Origin: Proteles cristata cristata
Taxonomy: Eukaryota; Chordata; Mammalia; Carnivora; Hyaenidae
Assembly: GCA_017311185.1 (NCBI GenBank)
Contig: JAESUZ010002701.1
Span: 186,001-250,000, forward strand
Reading direction: 5' to 3'
DNA: 64,000 bases
In this document: in pieces, positions 33,279 to 44,445 of the stretch
Numbering within the stretch: position 1 is the stretch's first letter
How the letters are laid out: every line of letters begins with the position of its first letter
Translations under genes and position numbers: made by a program
The notes under the pieces: model-generated
What the model was told of the DNA's origin: nothing
The model's input: the letters and a program-made list of their open reading frames with translations, nothing else
Databases searched by the model: none

Positions 33279-33745
33279 TGTATCAGTTTCCTGGGACTAC
33301 CTACCTTATCAAATTAGCATAAACTGGGTGACCTAAAACAGCAGAAATGTATCATCTCCTAGTCCTAGAGTCCTCAAGCCCAAAATCAAGGTGTCTGCAG
33401 TATCTACGAGAGGCTTTAAGGGAGAATCTACTCCAATCTACTCCATCTACTCTCTTCTCACGTCTCTTGGGCAACTCTTGGCATCCCTTGACTGCTAGAT
33501 GCATCTTTGTCTCAGTCACTACCTTCAACCTCAAATGGCCGTCTGCCTATGTGTCTCTGTTTGTTACCACTTCTTTTCGTTATAAGGGCTTATTAGGGTT
33601 TAGAGTCGATGCTGCTCCAGGATGACGTCATCTTGAGATTCTGCCCTTATTTACAATCGCAGAGACACTGATTCTCAACAGGGTCTCATCCTGAAGCTCT
33701 CGAGAGACATATATTTGGGGAATCCACAAATTCCACTCACTATAA
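33279..33745 (-). mobile_element. MaLR/ERVL-class LTR, reverse strand
   Basis: 'tgtatcagtttcctgggactacctacc', 'aactgggtgacctaaaacagcagaaatgtatcat', 'cctcaagcccaaaatcaaggtgtctgcag', 'gggagaatctactcc', 'caggatgacgtcatcttgagattctgcc', 'atatttgggg' match an old LTR complement in order. I cannot settle the subfamily from memory. It is inserted into the old L1. Confidence 0.7.
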
Positions 33746-34020
33746 ATGGTTAAAATATTTTTTTTTAATGAAGTGATGCCATCTGCTACTGGGGATACTG
33801 AGGAAAACTGGATCCCCCAGTACATTGCTGGTGAAATGTACTGGAGAATGGTAGTCCAGTTCAGAAAACAATTTGATAATTTGTAATGACATTAAACACA
33901 TAGCTACCATTGGTACCAGCCAGCTCTCTTCTCAGTGTTTATCTAAAGAAATGAATACATGTTCACACAAATGTGAAATTTTATAATGTGACTTTATTGG
34001 TAATTGTCCCAAACTATATA

Positions 34021-34545
34021 TTTTTTTTTAATTTAAATTCAAGTCAGTTGACATATAGTGTAATATTGGTTTCAGGAGTAGAATTTAGTGATTCATCAGT
34101 TATGTGCAACACTCAGTGCTCATCTCAACAAGTGTCCTCCTTAATGCCCATCATCCATCTAGCCCATCCCCCACCCGCCTGCCTCCATCAACCCTCAGTT
34201 TATTCTCTGCATTTAAGAGTCTCCTTTTTAAAGTTTATTTATTTACTTTGAGAGAGAGAGAAAAAAAGAGAGAGCAAAAGAAAGAGAGAGCGAGAAAAAG
34301 AGAGAGAGAATCCAAGTGGGTTCAGCATTGTCAATGCAGAGCCCAACGCAGCCCTCGAACCCACAATTTGTGAGATCATGACCTAAGCTGAAGTCAAGAG
34401 TCAGACGTGTAACCAACCGAGCCACCCAGGTGCCCCTGTATTTAAGAATCTCTTATGGTTTGCCTCCCTCTCTTTTTTTATCTTATTTTATTTTTCTTTC
34501 CCTTTCCCCACTTATTCTGTTTTGTTTCTTGAATACCACATATAT
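34021..34545 (-). mobile_element. Carnivore L1 3' end, reverse strand, split by a SINE
   Basis: Begins with a T-run (the poly-A complement at about 34021-34030), then 'caagtcagttgacatatagtgtaatattggtttcaggagtagaatttagtgattcatcag', 'cccatcccccacccgcctgcc', 'accctcagtttattctctgc'. After the SINE it continues 'ttatggtttgcctccctctc...ttctgttttgtttcttgaataccacatat'. This is the carnivore L1 3' UTR complement, strongly 5'-truncated. It sits inside the older L1M, whose sequence resumes after it. Confidence 0.85.
34224..34436 (-). mobile_element. Felid CAN SINE inside the carnivore L1 3' end
   Basis: Tail complement, a GA-rich stretch with AGAAAAAGAGAGAG, and head complement GAGCCACCCAGGTGCCCC. TSD TGCATTTAAGAGTCTC (34208-34223) versus TGTATTTAAGAATCTC (34437-34452). 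Deepest layer of the nest. Confidence 0.96.
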
Positions 34546-34955
34546 CAACTGATAATTTAATAAACAAAATGCAGTGCTTCATCAACTAGAGGAATACTGC
34601 ACAGAAATAAAACAACTAGTTTTATAATAAAAAAACTAGTGATCTATATAAATCTCAAATGCATGATGCTAAACATAAACTGGACTCAAACGACTACATA
34701 CACACTCTAGCCCCATTGTATGACATTCTGGAAAAAGCATCAATAGAGAAACAAAAAGCATCTCAGTGGTTGCCAGAGACATAACATGGGGCGAGGATGC
34801 ACATTAACAACAAAATGACATGTGGGAATTTTGAGGGGTGAGGAAGAATGTTCCACACTTTGATGATGGGAGCGAATAAACCTGATAAAGATTACTAACT
34901 GCATGATTTCTGTGGATTTGATCATCCCTTCAATTGCACAAAATAAGAATTTCTA

Positions 34956-35930
34956 ATGTCTTTTCTACTATCTGAGGACAAGGCAATGAGGAAATCAAAT
35001 ATGTTAACTGACTTTAAACCTAGGTTTCCTCACTCAATCCCACCAGCTCGTGGTGATTCTATGCTGCCCCTATAATCCCACGGAGGCTGCATCATGAACC
35101 AGTCGTGGTATCACAAAGGGGCAGGAAAATCACTGGATCATCTCAGTGGCATGCCAGTCACAGAAGGTGGTTGGAGAGAAGGGGAAGAAAGGAAGAAAAT
35201 AAGAAAAAAGAACATTGCCTTCATCTGAAAAGGATATCAGTGTGATTCTCCAATGATTATAACAAGTTATCTGTCTCTCCTTAACACTCTCATATGAATA
35301 GTGTTATTTCATGTTGCACATGTGAATCCTGATTCTATGCCCTTAGATCTACCATTGAATGAATATTCTATGGATTCCAAACTGAGTCCAAGTGCTTACA
35401 GAGTGAACAATTCGGCCATTCCAGTTTCTGGACACCATAAAAAGACAGTCCTCAGATGCCCTTGCAATGCTCTAAATTCACAGTGCTCAGTGTTTTTGTG
35501 TAATCTGAAGTTGTTTGAGGACAGGACCAGGGTTGGATTTTGTTTATTTCTTCATCCCTTGCTCCTGTCCACCCATAAAGAACATTATCAAAACACAATT
35601 ATAGTCCCTAAAGCATTAGGCATATCAATTCTACCTGTCTTCCCACTATTTACACACTTAAACTCCCCTAGGCAACAGAAAGATTAGAAAAGGGGCCACT
35701 GGCCATGCTGGGTCTCGCTCCTGCAGACCTCCCTTCTGGAAAGGAGTGCCATCTCATCTGCTATCCCCAATCCCCAAACATGTATTTGGCCCACAGAGTT
35801 AGAAGAAAAGCCACATGAGGAGGTGAAACAGACTTTCTTAGCCTGCTCTTTCAGATACAGCCTGCCTACAAGAACATACCTGATTTTTCTCCACTTAAAC
35901 CCACAGGATCTAGGTTCCTCTGCCCTATAA
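34956..35930. other. No gene or repeat recognised
   Basis: Unique-looking sequence. The forward open frame 35301-35687 (128 codons) shows no recognisable domain. The 35500-35570 part faintly resembles L2. Confidence 0.4.
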
Positions 35931-35947
35931 ATGGCCAGCCTACTTTA

Positions 35948-36170
35948 TTTTTTTTAATGTTTTTTTTTTTTTATTTATTTCTAGGAGAGAGAGAGAGACA
36001 GCGTGAGCAGGGGAGGGTCAGAGAGAGAGGGAGTCACAGACTGAAACAGGCTCCAGGCTCTGAGCTGGCAGTCAGCACAGAGCCCGACACGGGGCTCGAA
36101 CCCACGAACCGCGAGATCGTGACTTAAGCGAAAGTCGGACGCTTAACCGACTAAGCCACCCAGGCGCCCC
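35948..36170 (-). mobile_element. Young felid CAN SINE, reverse strand
   Basis: Complement of the young subfamily with only a few substitutions. Perfect 17-base TSD ATGGCCAGCCTACTTTA at 35931-35947 and 36171-36187. Nearly pure T tail complement. Confidence 0.97.
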
Positions 36171-36187
36171 ATGGCCAGCCTACTTTA

Positions 36188-36592
36188 GAGGGAAAATAAT
36201 CAAGTTCTGATGCTGGTTCCAAGTATATACACTATTCCTTTATACAGATTTATTGGCAACATATTTCCTTGTTTGACATCAATATCTGTTTCTCAATTCA
36301 TTCTGGAATTTGAGAGGGAAAATTATTGTCTTCAAGCCTCATTTAAACACGCATGTAATGAGATGAAAGGAAGGACACATTCTTAAAGAAAAATTACTAT
36401 CCGTATGCTATTAACTTACTGTCTTTTCAGATAACACGGCGCTGTGAGGAAAACATCTGAGTGATGAATACAATTATAGAAGAGGTAGATTCGAAAGACA
36501 TCTTGTTTTTATTCCAGGAACAATGAGATAGATGGTACTCCAAAAGATGGTCTCTGGGATAGTACTTCACTCAGTTTTATAGTATCAAACAG
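36188..36592. other. No gene or repeat recognised
   Basis: Unique-looking AT-rich sequence. Confidence 0.35.
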
Positions 36593-36801
36593 TTTTTAAG
36601 TTTATTTATTTATGTATTTATTGAGAGAGAGAGAGAGAAAACACGGAGGGGAGGGGCTAAGGGAGACGGGGACAGAAGATCTGAAGCAGGCTCTGTGCTG
36701 ACATCAGAGGCCTGATGCGGGGTTCGAACTCACAATCTGTGAAATCATGATGTGAGTCAAAGCCAAATGCTTATTAACAGACTGAGCCACCTAGGTGCCC
36801 C
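36593..36801 (-). mobile_element. Felid CAN SINE, reverse strand
   Basis: TTTATTTATTTATGTATTTA tail, (GA)n, GGTTCGAACTCACAA box, head complement GAGCCACCTAGGTGCCCC. Flanks TATAGTATCAAA and TATAATATTAAA may be a decayed TSD. Confidence 0.94.
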
Positions 36802-37036
36802 TATAATATTAAAATTCTGATAGATAGATAGAGTTTAGTAGGTAAGAGATAGGAAAGAAGAGATTTCAGAAGAACCTGTTGGGTCTTTCCCCTCCATGCA
36901 TCCAATGCTATCATCCTTTCATGGCAGCTAAGTCTGGATTTTTCACAATGCAGAAAAATATCATTTACAAGATAAGGTAAGAAATCTCATTCTCAACTTC
37001 TCTATCTGTGAAAATGAGAACTATAATAGGGAAATC
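36802..37036. other. Short spacer
   Basis: Unique-looking sequence with a GATAGATAGATAG patch near 36820. Confidence 0.3.
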
Positions 37037-37251
37037 AGAGGCAACTGGATGACGCAGTCAGTTAAGCTTCTGACTTTGACGTGGGTCATGTTTTCCATGT
37101 TGTGAGTTTGAGTCCCGCGTTGGGCTCTGTGCTGACAGCTCAGAGCCTGGAGCTTGCTTTGGATTCTGTGTCTTCCTCTCTCTCTGCTCCTCTCTTGCTT
37201 GCGCTCTCTAGCTCTCTCTCAATAATAAATAAATATTTAAAAAAATTTTAA
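37037..37251 (+). mobile_element. Felid CAN SINE, diverged
   Basis: Head GAGGCAACTGGATGACGCAG, GAGTTTGAGTCCCGC box, (CT)-rich, AATAAATAAATATTTAAAAA tail. Confidence 0.92.
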
Positions 37252-37793
37252 ATAAGCAAATCATAGATTGAGGGGATGAAATGTGATACTATAATTAAAA
37301 CACTTAGCATAATAATGTGCATAGCTTATGATACAAGTGGGGACTTAATAAAACATGTCCTCCAGACAGAACTAGGGCTGCTGGGATCCTTTTGTTTTCA
37401 CAGACCTGACGTCCAATCACAGGCATCTGGGCATTGAGCTTGTCACTTTTAAGTGCCCACCCTGCCAAACATTCTTTTATCTTTAGTTCCTAAAAAAATA
37501 TCTGACACTCAAGCAAAAGAGTGTTCATAGGATGAAAAGCCTTTGCATGCTACATTTTTAAACAGTGCATGAAACAAGCCTCTCACGTCTGGAGGGTAGA
37601 AAGAATGTAAATGGCAACCTGCACATAATGGATGTGTCAGCAGACTGAAGTGGAGCTTGCTGAGGGCACGTCATCGCAGGAGACCTGGTGCTCTGCTGCC
37701 TGCCCACCTTCAGTCTGTCCCTGTTCAGCCCACTTAGCTCACACAGTCCCCAAGGGAAAGGAAGCCACTGGAAGAAATCACTGACGGGCAAGT
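37252..37793. other. No gene or repeat recognised
   Basis: Unique-looking. A short reverse open frame (37558-37791) has no features. Confidence 0.35.
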
Positions 37794-37812
37794 AGAAGTC
37801 AAAGAAAAAATA

Positions 37813-38032
37813 GGGGCGCCTGGGTGGCTTAGTCGGTTAAGCATCCGACTTTCACTTAGGTCATGATCTCGCAGTTCGTGGGTTCGAGCCCCAAGTCGGG
37901 CTCTGTGCTGACTGCCAGCTCAGAGCCTGGAGCCTGTTTCAGTCTGTGACTCCCTCTCTCTCTGACCCTCCCCTGCTCACGCTGCTCTCTCTCTCTCTCT
38001 CCAGAAATAAATAAAACATTAAAAAAAAAAAA
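37813..38032 (+). mobile_element. Young felid CAN SINE
   Basis: Head GGGGCGCCTGGGTGGCTTAG with CpG decay at GCATCCGAC. TSD AGAAGTCAAAGAAAAAATA (37794-37812) recurs at 38033-38050 with one A fewer. Confidence 0.97.
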
Positions 38033-38199
38033 AGAAGTCAAAGAAAAATAAAATTGCAACTGGATAATAAAGAACAAAGGAAGGAAATCATGAATGGATA
38101 TAAACAGAAAAATAAAGAAAATAGAAGCAGAGAGAGATGAGAAAGAACTTAATGGATCTGCTTTTAGGCTACACATCATGCATGTATACCCTACCCCAG

Positions 38200-38345
38200 A
38201 CACTTAGTAGCTGGATGATCTTAGAATATTATTGAAACTGTCTGAGCCTCAGTCTCCTTCTATATAAAGATGGAAATAGAACTGATCCCATATGGGTTCT
38301 GGGAAGGTTAAGCGAAATGTATGTGGAAGTCATTACACCACCACT
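38200..38345 (+). repeat. MIR-like ancient SINE
   Basis: 'cttagtagctggatgatcttagaatattattgaaactgtctgagcctcagtctccttctatataaagatgg' follows the MIR core, ending 'gggaaggttaagcgaaatgtatg'. Confidence 0.68.
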
Positions 38346-38439
38346 GGCCCCTCACGTATGTCTAATGTCTAAGTTCAGAAGACGTAAAAGAGAATTAAGG
38401 GAAGCTTCAGGACAGAGTGAAGAGATGACACTAAAGAGA

Positions 38440-38645
38440 AAATGAGCTTTGATGTCAAAGAAACCTGGACTTGATTCAAAGATCTAGGATTTGGCAGCAT
38501 TTTGACCCTGAAACTGTAGGCTTCACTTTCCTTATCTGTAAAATGATGGTAAGATCTATATTACAGGGCTGTTATAAGCATGAGAGATGGTACATGCAGC
38601 CCACCGACTCATAGAACATTCTATTATAAGCATAGTACCTCTTAC
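38440..38645 (+). repeat. MIR-like ancient SINE
   Basis: 'gaaacctggacttgattc...ggcttcactttccttatctgtaaaatgatggtaag...acagggctgttataagcatgagagatggtacatg' covers most of a MIR. Confidence 0.72.
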
Positions 38646-38789
38646 TGAAAAATGTAATACATAAAAATGAAAACAAATTATTTATTCCCAGAACTTTCAA
38701 CTATGTGTAAAGAACATTCATTTATTCACATCCATTTGTGCATTATGTGTCTTCCAATATTTTTCTATCATATACTGAGAAATGACATG
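38646..38789. other. No feature recognised
   Basis: Short AT-rich spacer between MIR remnants. Confidence 0.3.
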
Positions 38790-38925
38790 GCTTACATATG
38801 AGGTGACTCAAGTCTTAGAGGTTAATTAATGAATAACTAGTGGCCTTGCAGAAGCTGGAAAACAGGTTTATCTCACTTCAAAGCCTAAGCTCTTTACAAC
38901 TAAAAACACTTCCCACTTCGCTCTT
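38790..38925 (-). repeat. MIR-like ancient SINE, reverse strand
   Basis: 'catatgaggtgactcaagtcttagaggttaatt...actagtggccttgcagaagctggaaaacaggtttatctcacttcaaagcctaagctcttt' follows the MIR complement. Confidence 0.58.
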
Positions 38926-40534
38926 GTATCAATATGGAAAAGCCACTTATTGCTAACTAATAACCCAAAAATACCACTCTGCATTAGGAAAAAATGACAG
39001 ATCTATTTTTCTGGAACTCCGGGAAACACAAGGGTTGTAGCAAACATCCTATAAGCCTTGGAAAATGGTGGATATGTGGACCATAGTCATAATAAATGAC
39101 AGGAATATGTAAATGCCACCAAGAAAACTTTAGAAAATCTTTTGAAAGGAGAGCCTTGACAGCTGAGAGTTCAGCAAATGCTTTATGGCAAAGTCACATG
39201 CATGGCTAAAAAGCAAGCAAGCCTTGAGGATTGAACATGAGTGTGTTAACAGGGGTCTCAACCATCCTGACCAGATTGACCTTTAAAGCTCTTTCAAGAT
39301 GCATTAGCTCAAGCTGAATCCTAGCTGTTCGGCAAGTGGAGTATAGTCAAAGGAAAGTAGGCTCTCTGTGCCTCTATATTAACATCTGATTCCAAGTCAA
39401 GAATCAGAGGAGAGAGACCACAGACTGACACACAGTGGTTCCAAACACTCTGGGAAGAAAAGGAACCATACAGCCCACCAGCCAAAAATTAGGCTTGACA
39501 TCACAGGGTCATTAGTACGGTTCTCATGCAGGCAATAGTCCCAATATTTGTGAACAGTAACCTCAAAGTGGCTAATAGCTAACTACGATTCTGGCCACCT
39601 GTTATTCTATGTTTCCCAAGGTTGTTATTTTTTTCCCCATTAAAAAGAGAGTTGAATTCTGGAGGAAAAGTAATGGCTTAGAATAGAAAATCAATGATTT
39701 CCATTCCAGTTATACAATTGTATTGAGCAATTTTACAAAGAAAACAGGTGATAAGTTTCATGATACCTTATGATTCTCAATTAATATGGACCTTAAAGTT
39801 AAAGCCATAAAGGAGAGACATGAATTCATTTTTTTTACACGCCATAGGCATTTTGTTGGCAAGCAGCGTTTCTGAATCAGCTCTTTCCTTAGAACCTGGA
39901 CTTCATTCTGTCAAAAGTGTCTATATCTAACGGAAGGAAGCTAACAGCGAAGCAAATAAGCACATCCAACTGTTTCCTATATTTAAACATCTATTGATAT
40001 GTGGTTTGTTTTGTTTTGTTTTGAGGACAAAGGCAAATGAGAGAGTAACTTTTAAATCCTGGGAATATTTTTACTCTAGTGTCAGGGAAAATGAAAAATC
40101 TTTAAGGCAATCTCAGGATACAGTGTAGTTGTGAACAGTGGATTAATAAACCCAGGATCATCTCAAGTAAGTAATTCCATTACTTGGTATATACAAGTAT
40201 AAGGAAAAGGACCAATGAAACAGACATAAATTCTCTCAAGCCTCTGTAATGTACTTGATAATAACACCGGGGACCATTGAACAAAATAAAGAACTAATAA
40301 ATCAAAAAGAAGGCTCAGCAATGGAACTACTTTAACAGTTTGGAAGAGTTGGGATATAGGTAGATCCAATTTGCAATTTAACACAGTATTTATGGTACTG
40401 TTTCTGGTAGTAAAAATGATAAAATATATGGTACAAAGCTGAGTGTAGAAACTTGACTTTGTATTTTAGGTCTACTTCCAGCACTCATGTGACTGAGCAA
40501 GTCTCTAAACATTCCCGCGTCTACTTCACCTAAA
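38926..40534. other. No gene or repeat recognised (1.6 kb)
   Basis: Unique-looking. A short (GTTTT)n run lies near 40006-40022. No frame of interest. Confidence 0.4.
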
Positions 40535-40549
40535 TCTAAAGTAACTCTT

Positions 40550-40778
40550 TTTTCCCTTTTTTGTAATGTTTAATTTATTTCTGAAAAAGAGAGAGAGACA
40601 GTGTAAGCGGCGGGGGGGGTGTCATAGAGAGAGGGAGACACAGAATCTGAAGCAGGCTCCAGGCTCTGAGCTGGCTGTCAGCACAGAGCCCGATGTGGGT
40701 CTTGAACCCACAAACCGTGAGATCATGACTTGAGCTGAAGTCGGACGCTTAACTTCCGACTGAGCCATCCAGGTGCCT
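40550..40778 (-). mobile_element. Felid CAN SINE, reverse strand
   Basis: GCGGCGGGGGGGGT run in the GA-rich tract, CTTGAACCCACAAACCGTG box, head complement GAGCCATCCAGGTGCC. It has a local insertion (TTAACTTCCGACTGAG). TSD TCTAAAGTAACTCTT (40535-40549) versus TCTAAAGTAGCTTTC (from 40779). Confidence 0.95.
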
Positions 40779-40895
40779 CTAAAGTAGCTTTCACATATCC
40801 TCTAGCTCTAAATATCCACAGGTCTAATATATGCTTAGGGAAATATATTCTCAAGTTTCCACCATGGTAGGAAATGCAGAAAATTGGAACACCTA

Positions 40896-41415
40896 TGTTA
40901 GTCGGGGTTGCTCAGAGAAAGAGAGAGTGAGAGACAGAAGGAGGGAGAGAGGGATAGAGAGGGAGACAGAGTGGGGAGAGAGAGAGAGACAGGGAGACTT
41001 CTAAGGAACTGGTTCACATGATTATAGAGAAGGAGAAGTCCCATGACCTGCAGCTAGCCAGCTAGAGACCCAGGATTGCTAGTGGTAAAGCCTGAGTCTG
41101 AGTCTGAAGGACTGAGAACCAGGAGAAATGAGAATATAATTCTTAGTGAGTGCAGGTGAGCACTGATGTGCAGGCTCAGGAGCAAGGCAGAGAGAGAGTG
41201 AGTTCTTTCTTACTCAGCCATTTGTTCTATTCAGCCTTTCAACAGACGGATGATGTCCATCCACATGGGAGAAGGCAATCAACTTTATGCACTCTACAGA
41301 TTCAAAAGCCAAGCTCATCAAGAAACATTCAGACACACACACAGTAACAATGTTTAACCAAATATCTGGAAACCCTGGGTCCCACTCAAGTTGAAACATA
41401 AAATTAACTATGACA
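40896..41415 (-). mobile_element. ERVL-class LTR, reverse strand
   Basis: On the reverse strand it starts TGTCATAGTTAATTTTATG and ends CCCCGACTAACA, giving the usual TG...CA ends. Inner blocks 'accaaatatctgg', 'cattcagacacac', 'ggatgatgtccatccacatgggagaaggcaatcaactttatgcac' and 'ggttcacatgattatagagaagg' match a well-known old mammalian LTR. The family name is not certain. A (GA)n expansion at about 40914-40998 replaces part of the usual CT/TA-rich stretch. Confidence 0.7.
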
Positions 41416-42435
41416 CTGCTCCTTGGTACTTCACTGGATCAGATAAGCCTCTCATGAATTTTTTTAAGGCAGAAAGAGAATCCTATTGATAATAACATTA
41501 TGATGTTATTTGATAATGTGGTATGGTTCAGCATGAGGTCAATGGTAGGGAGAGCCTATAGTGGCTTGAAAGATGCTATCATAAGAAACGTTGATTTCTA
41601 AAGACTTGAGCTCACATCCATTCTTGGGTAGCTGGAGTAGAATAATAATTATGGGGACATGTCCTGCTGATGCTTTTACTTCTCATGACTCAGCCACTCT
41701 GCATCTGAAGACACACTCTAAGGACAGTGGCTATCTATATGTGAACTAACAGAGCTTAACTACTTAGATATGACACTGGGCTCAGGGCAGTTTCTGTGGG
41801 TGACTCATGACCCAATATGACACTGAAAGAAAGATTGTGTTATTCCTTATAAACATAAGGGCCACAGAGATCCAGAAAGACCAAAGGAGGTCAATTTTGG
41901 AAGTGTGGAGAGTAAACACACAGTGGTGCTAGCAGGGAGATAGTCTATCCAGTCTTACCATACCAGCATCGGTAGGAATTCTGCCTGGAACTCTGGACGT
42001 CGCTTTGGCCACAGCAGATGATGGTGCTACAAGGAATAAAGCTGCCGAAAACAAAAACAAACAAACAAACAAATCAGAGACAGAACTTGTCTCAAGGTAT
42101 CCAATTTCCATTCTTCTTCAAGTGGCCCTACTTGAGTGACAAGGAAAAATTCCTGGACAAAGTTAAATAAAACTGTTGTATTTAAAAAAACTAAAACCCT
42201 AATTCAACAGATAAAAGCTTGAAATAGCGGTAATATGTGTATGGAAGAACACAGAACCTCATATTGTAGTCACAGAATAGTGAAGCCAACACATTTAAAT
42301 TACCCTTAGAAATCCAGCTTAGAATGCATTTCTTGTAAAACCATTTGTCCAATGTTAGTATTATTTTGATGTAATGTTGGTAGACATGAAAGAAGTGCAA
42401 TAACTCTAATATGAAGTAAAAAATATATAAAAACA
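41416..42435. other. No gene or repeat recognised
   Basis: Unique-looking. An AAACAAACAAACAAAC run lies at about 42053-42074. Confidence 0.4.
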
Positions 42436-42626
42436 GGGGTGACCAGGTGGCTCAGTCTGTTGAGCATCTGACTCTTGATTTTGGCTCAGGTCATGATCCC
42501 ATGGTTGTGGAATGAGCAATGCATTGGGCTCCATTAGCCAGCTTAGGATTCTCTCTTTCTCCCTCTGCCTCTCTCTCACACGTTCTCCCTCTAAAATTTA
42601 ATTTAATTATTTAATTTTAATTTAAA
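42436..42626 (+). mobile_element. Felid CAN SINE, diverged and shortened
   Basis: Head GGGGTGACCAGGTGGCTCAG. The body is compressed (GGGCTCCATTAGCCAGC) and the tail is a TTTAATTTAATT-type repeat. It abuts old L1. Confidence 0.9.
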
Positions 42627-42940
42627 ATGGAGCATAAAAATGAGAAATCAACCAGGTCAAGACAGTCTCACTGGTGAATTCTATCAAACGTTCAAAAAAG
42701 AAATAACAGTTCTAAGAAATAGAAGGAGAGAGAATACTTTCTAAGTAAATATGAGACTTAATACCAAAACGAGATGAAGCTATTAGAAGAAAAATATTGG
42801 TCAGTATCTCTCATGAACGCAAACCTCAACAATAAATAGTAAACTGAATCCAACAATGTCTATAAATAATTATATACCACACCTAAGTGAGAGTTACTAT
42901 AGTTATATAAGGCAGATTCAACATTCAAAAACCAATTAGG

Positions 42941-43133
42941 GGAGGCACCTTGGTGGCTCAGTAGATTGAGCACCTGACTTCAGCTCAGGTCGTGATCATG
43001 TGGTTAATGAGTTCGAGCCCCATGTCGGGCTCTGTGCTGACAGCCTCTGTGCTCAGAGCCTGGAGACTGCTTCAGAGCCTATGTCTGCCTCTCTTTCTCT
43101 GCCCCTCCCCTACTCAAAATAAATAAACATTAA
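42941..43133 (+). mobile_element. Felid CAN SINE within old L1
   Basis: Head GGAGGCACCTTGGTGGCTCA, B box GAGTTCGAGCCCC, with a local duplication around GCCTCTGTGCTCAGAGCCTGG. TSD AAAAACCAATTAGG (42927-42940) versus AAAAACCATTAAGG. Confidence 0.95.
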
Positions 43134-43585
43134 AAAACCATTAAGGTAGGCCCCCATATTAAGAAGCTAAAAAACACTAATCATATGATAATATCAACAG
43201 GTGCAGAAAAATCATCTGACAAAATCCAACATTTATTCATGATAAAAATTTTCAGCAAACCAGTGATAAAAGGAAACTTCTTCAACTAAACAAAGAGCAC
43301 TTAGAAATAACCTACATGTAACATCAGACTTAATGGTGAAAAACTGGATGTTATTTTCCCCTCTAAAGTCAAAACCAAGGCTAGGATGCCCTATCTCACT
43401 ATTCTTAATCAACGTTGTAATAGAAATCCTAGGTAATACAATATGACAAGAACAGGAAATAAGAGGGATACAGCTTGAGAAAGAAAAAAATAAAACTATC
43501 TCTTCTCTCAGGTAACTTGCTTGTCTATGTATAAAATCCACCTTTGCTCCCATCCTCAAAATTCTGAAGCTAATAAGTAATTATA

Positions 43586-43805
43586 GGGGCACCTGGGTGG
43601 CTCAGTTGGTTAAGCATCTGACTCTGGCTTGGGTCAGCTTGGGTCATGATCTCACAGTTCATGGGTTTGATCCTCATATCAGGCTCTGAGCTGTCAGCAC
43701 AGCCTGCTTCAGATTCTGTGTCCCCCTCTCTCTCTGCCCCTCCCCTGATTGTTCTCTCTCTCTCTCTCTCTTTCTCTCAAAAATAAATAAACATTAAAAA
43801 AAATT
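43586..43805 (+). mobile_element. Felid CAN SINE within old L1
   Basis: Head GGGGCACCTGGGTGGCTCAG. Contains an 11-base tandem duplication (CTTGGGTCAG CTTGGGTCATG) between A and B boxes. AAATAAATAAACATTAAAAA tail. Confidence 0.95.
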
Positions 43806-44445
43806 TTAAGAACCCAAACATAAAAGTTTATGGGAGCTTTATTCACGACTGCCAAAACGAAGCAACCAAGATATTCTTCAGTAAGTGAATAGATAAACAA
43901 AATTGTGGTACCTCTATGTGATAGAATTTGATTCAGGGATAGAAAGAAATGAACTATCAACCCATGAAAGGCATGGGGAAACCCATGAAAGAAGCCAACT
44001 TGAAATGGCTAAAAAGAGTGCACACCGTCTATGTAGCATTCATCTATGTAGCATTTTAGTAAAGGCAAAGCTATACAGACGATAAAATATTGAATGATGA
44101 TCAGCAGTTCTGGGGTAGGGAAGGAGGGATGGCTAGGTGGATTTTTAGAGCAATGAAACTATTTTGCATGATGTTATAATGATGGATATACAAATGATGC
44201 ATTAGTTAGAGCCCACAGAACTTTCAAAAACACAAAGAGTGAAACCTAATGTAAACTATAGTCTCCATTAAATAAACATATATTAATATTCATTTATTAA
44301 TTCTAACAAATGTACCAAACAAGATAATCATGACAGAGCGAACTATACCTTGGGTAATGGGGGTGTGGGCAAGAAAGGGACACTTTCGGCTCAACTGCCT
44401 GCAAACCTTAAACTACCCTAAAAAATTGCACATTAGCAAAAAAAG

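Larger units (their letters stand above)
32480..34955 (+). mobile_element. Old L1 (L1M-type) ORF2-3' end, split by later insertions
   Basis: Pieces in order: 32480-33051 ('aaaacataaaaataccaaatttctagaatacc', 'attaaaaacttctactatcc', 'caataataaaaaaggaaagtttaaatgggcaaaactgtgaatagacac', 'cacagtgagaccctcctatc'); 33746-34020 ('gtacattgctggtgaaatgta', 'gtccagttcagaaaacaatttg', 'aagaaatgaatacatgttcacac'); 34545-34955 ('catgatgctaaacataaactggactc', 'gtggttgccagagacataa', 'atgttccacactttgatgatggg', 'caattgcaca'). All are collinear with old L1 ORF2 and 3' UTR. The gaps hold a SINE, an LTR and a younger L1 end with its own SINE. Confidence 0.8.
42627..44445 (+). mobile_element. Old L1 (L1M-type), ORF2 into 3' UTR, cut by two SINEs
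   Basis: Pieces 42627-42940, 43147-43585 and 43806-44445. Landmarks: 'gtctcactggtgaattctatcaaacgttcaaa', 'tcagtatctctcatgaacgca', 'aacaggtgcagaaaaatcatctgacaaaatccaac', 'taatggtgaaaaactgg', 'aaagtttatgggagctttattcacgac', 'gtgaatagataaacaaaattgtggta', 'gatcagcagttctggggtagggaagg', 'gcaatgaaactattttgcatgatg', 'gagtgaaacctaatgtaaactat', 'tctaacaaatgtacc'. Frames are fully decayed. Confidence 0.85.
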
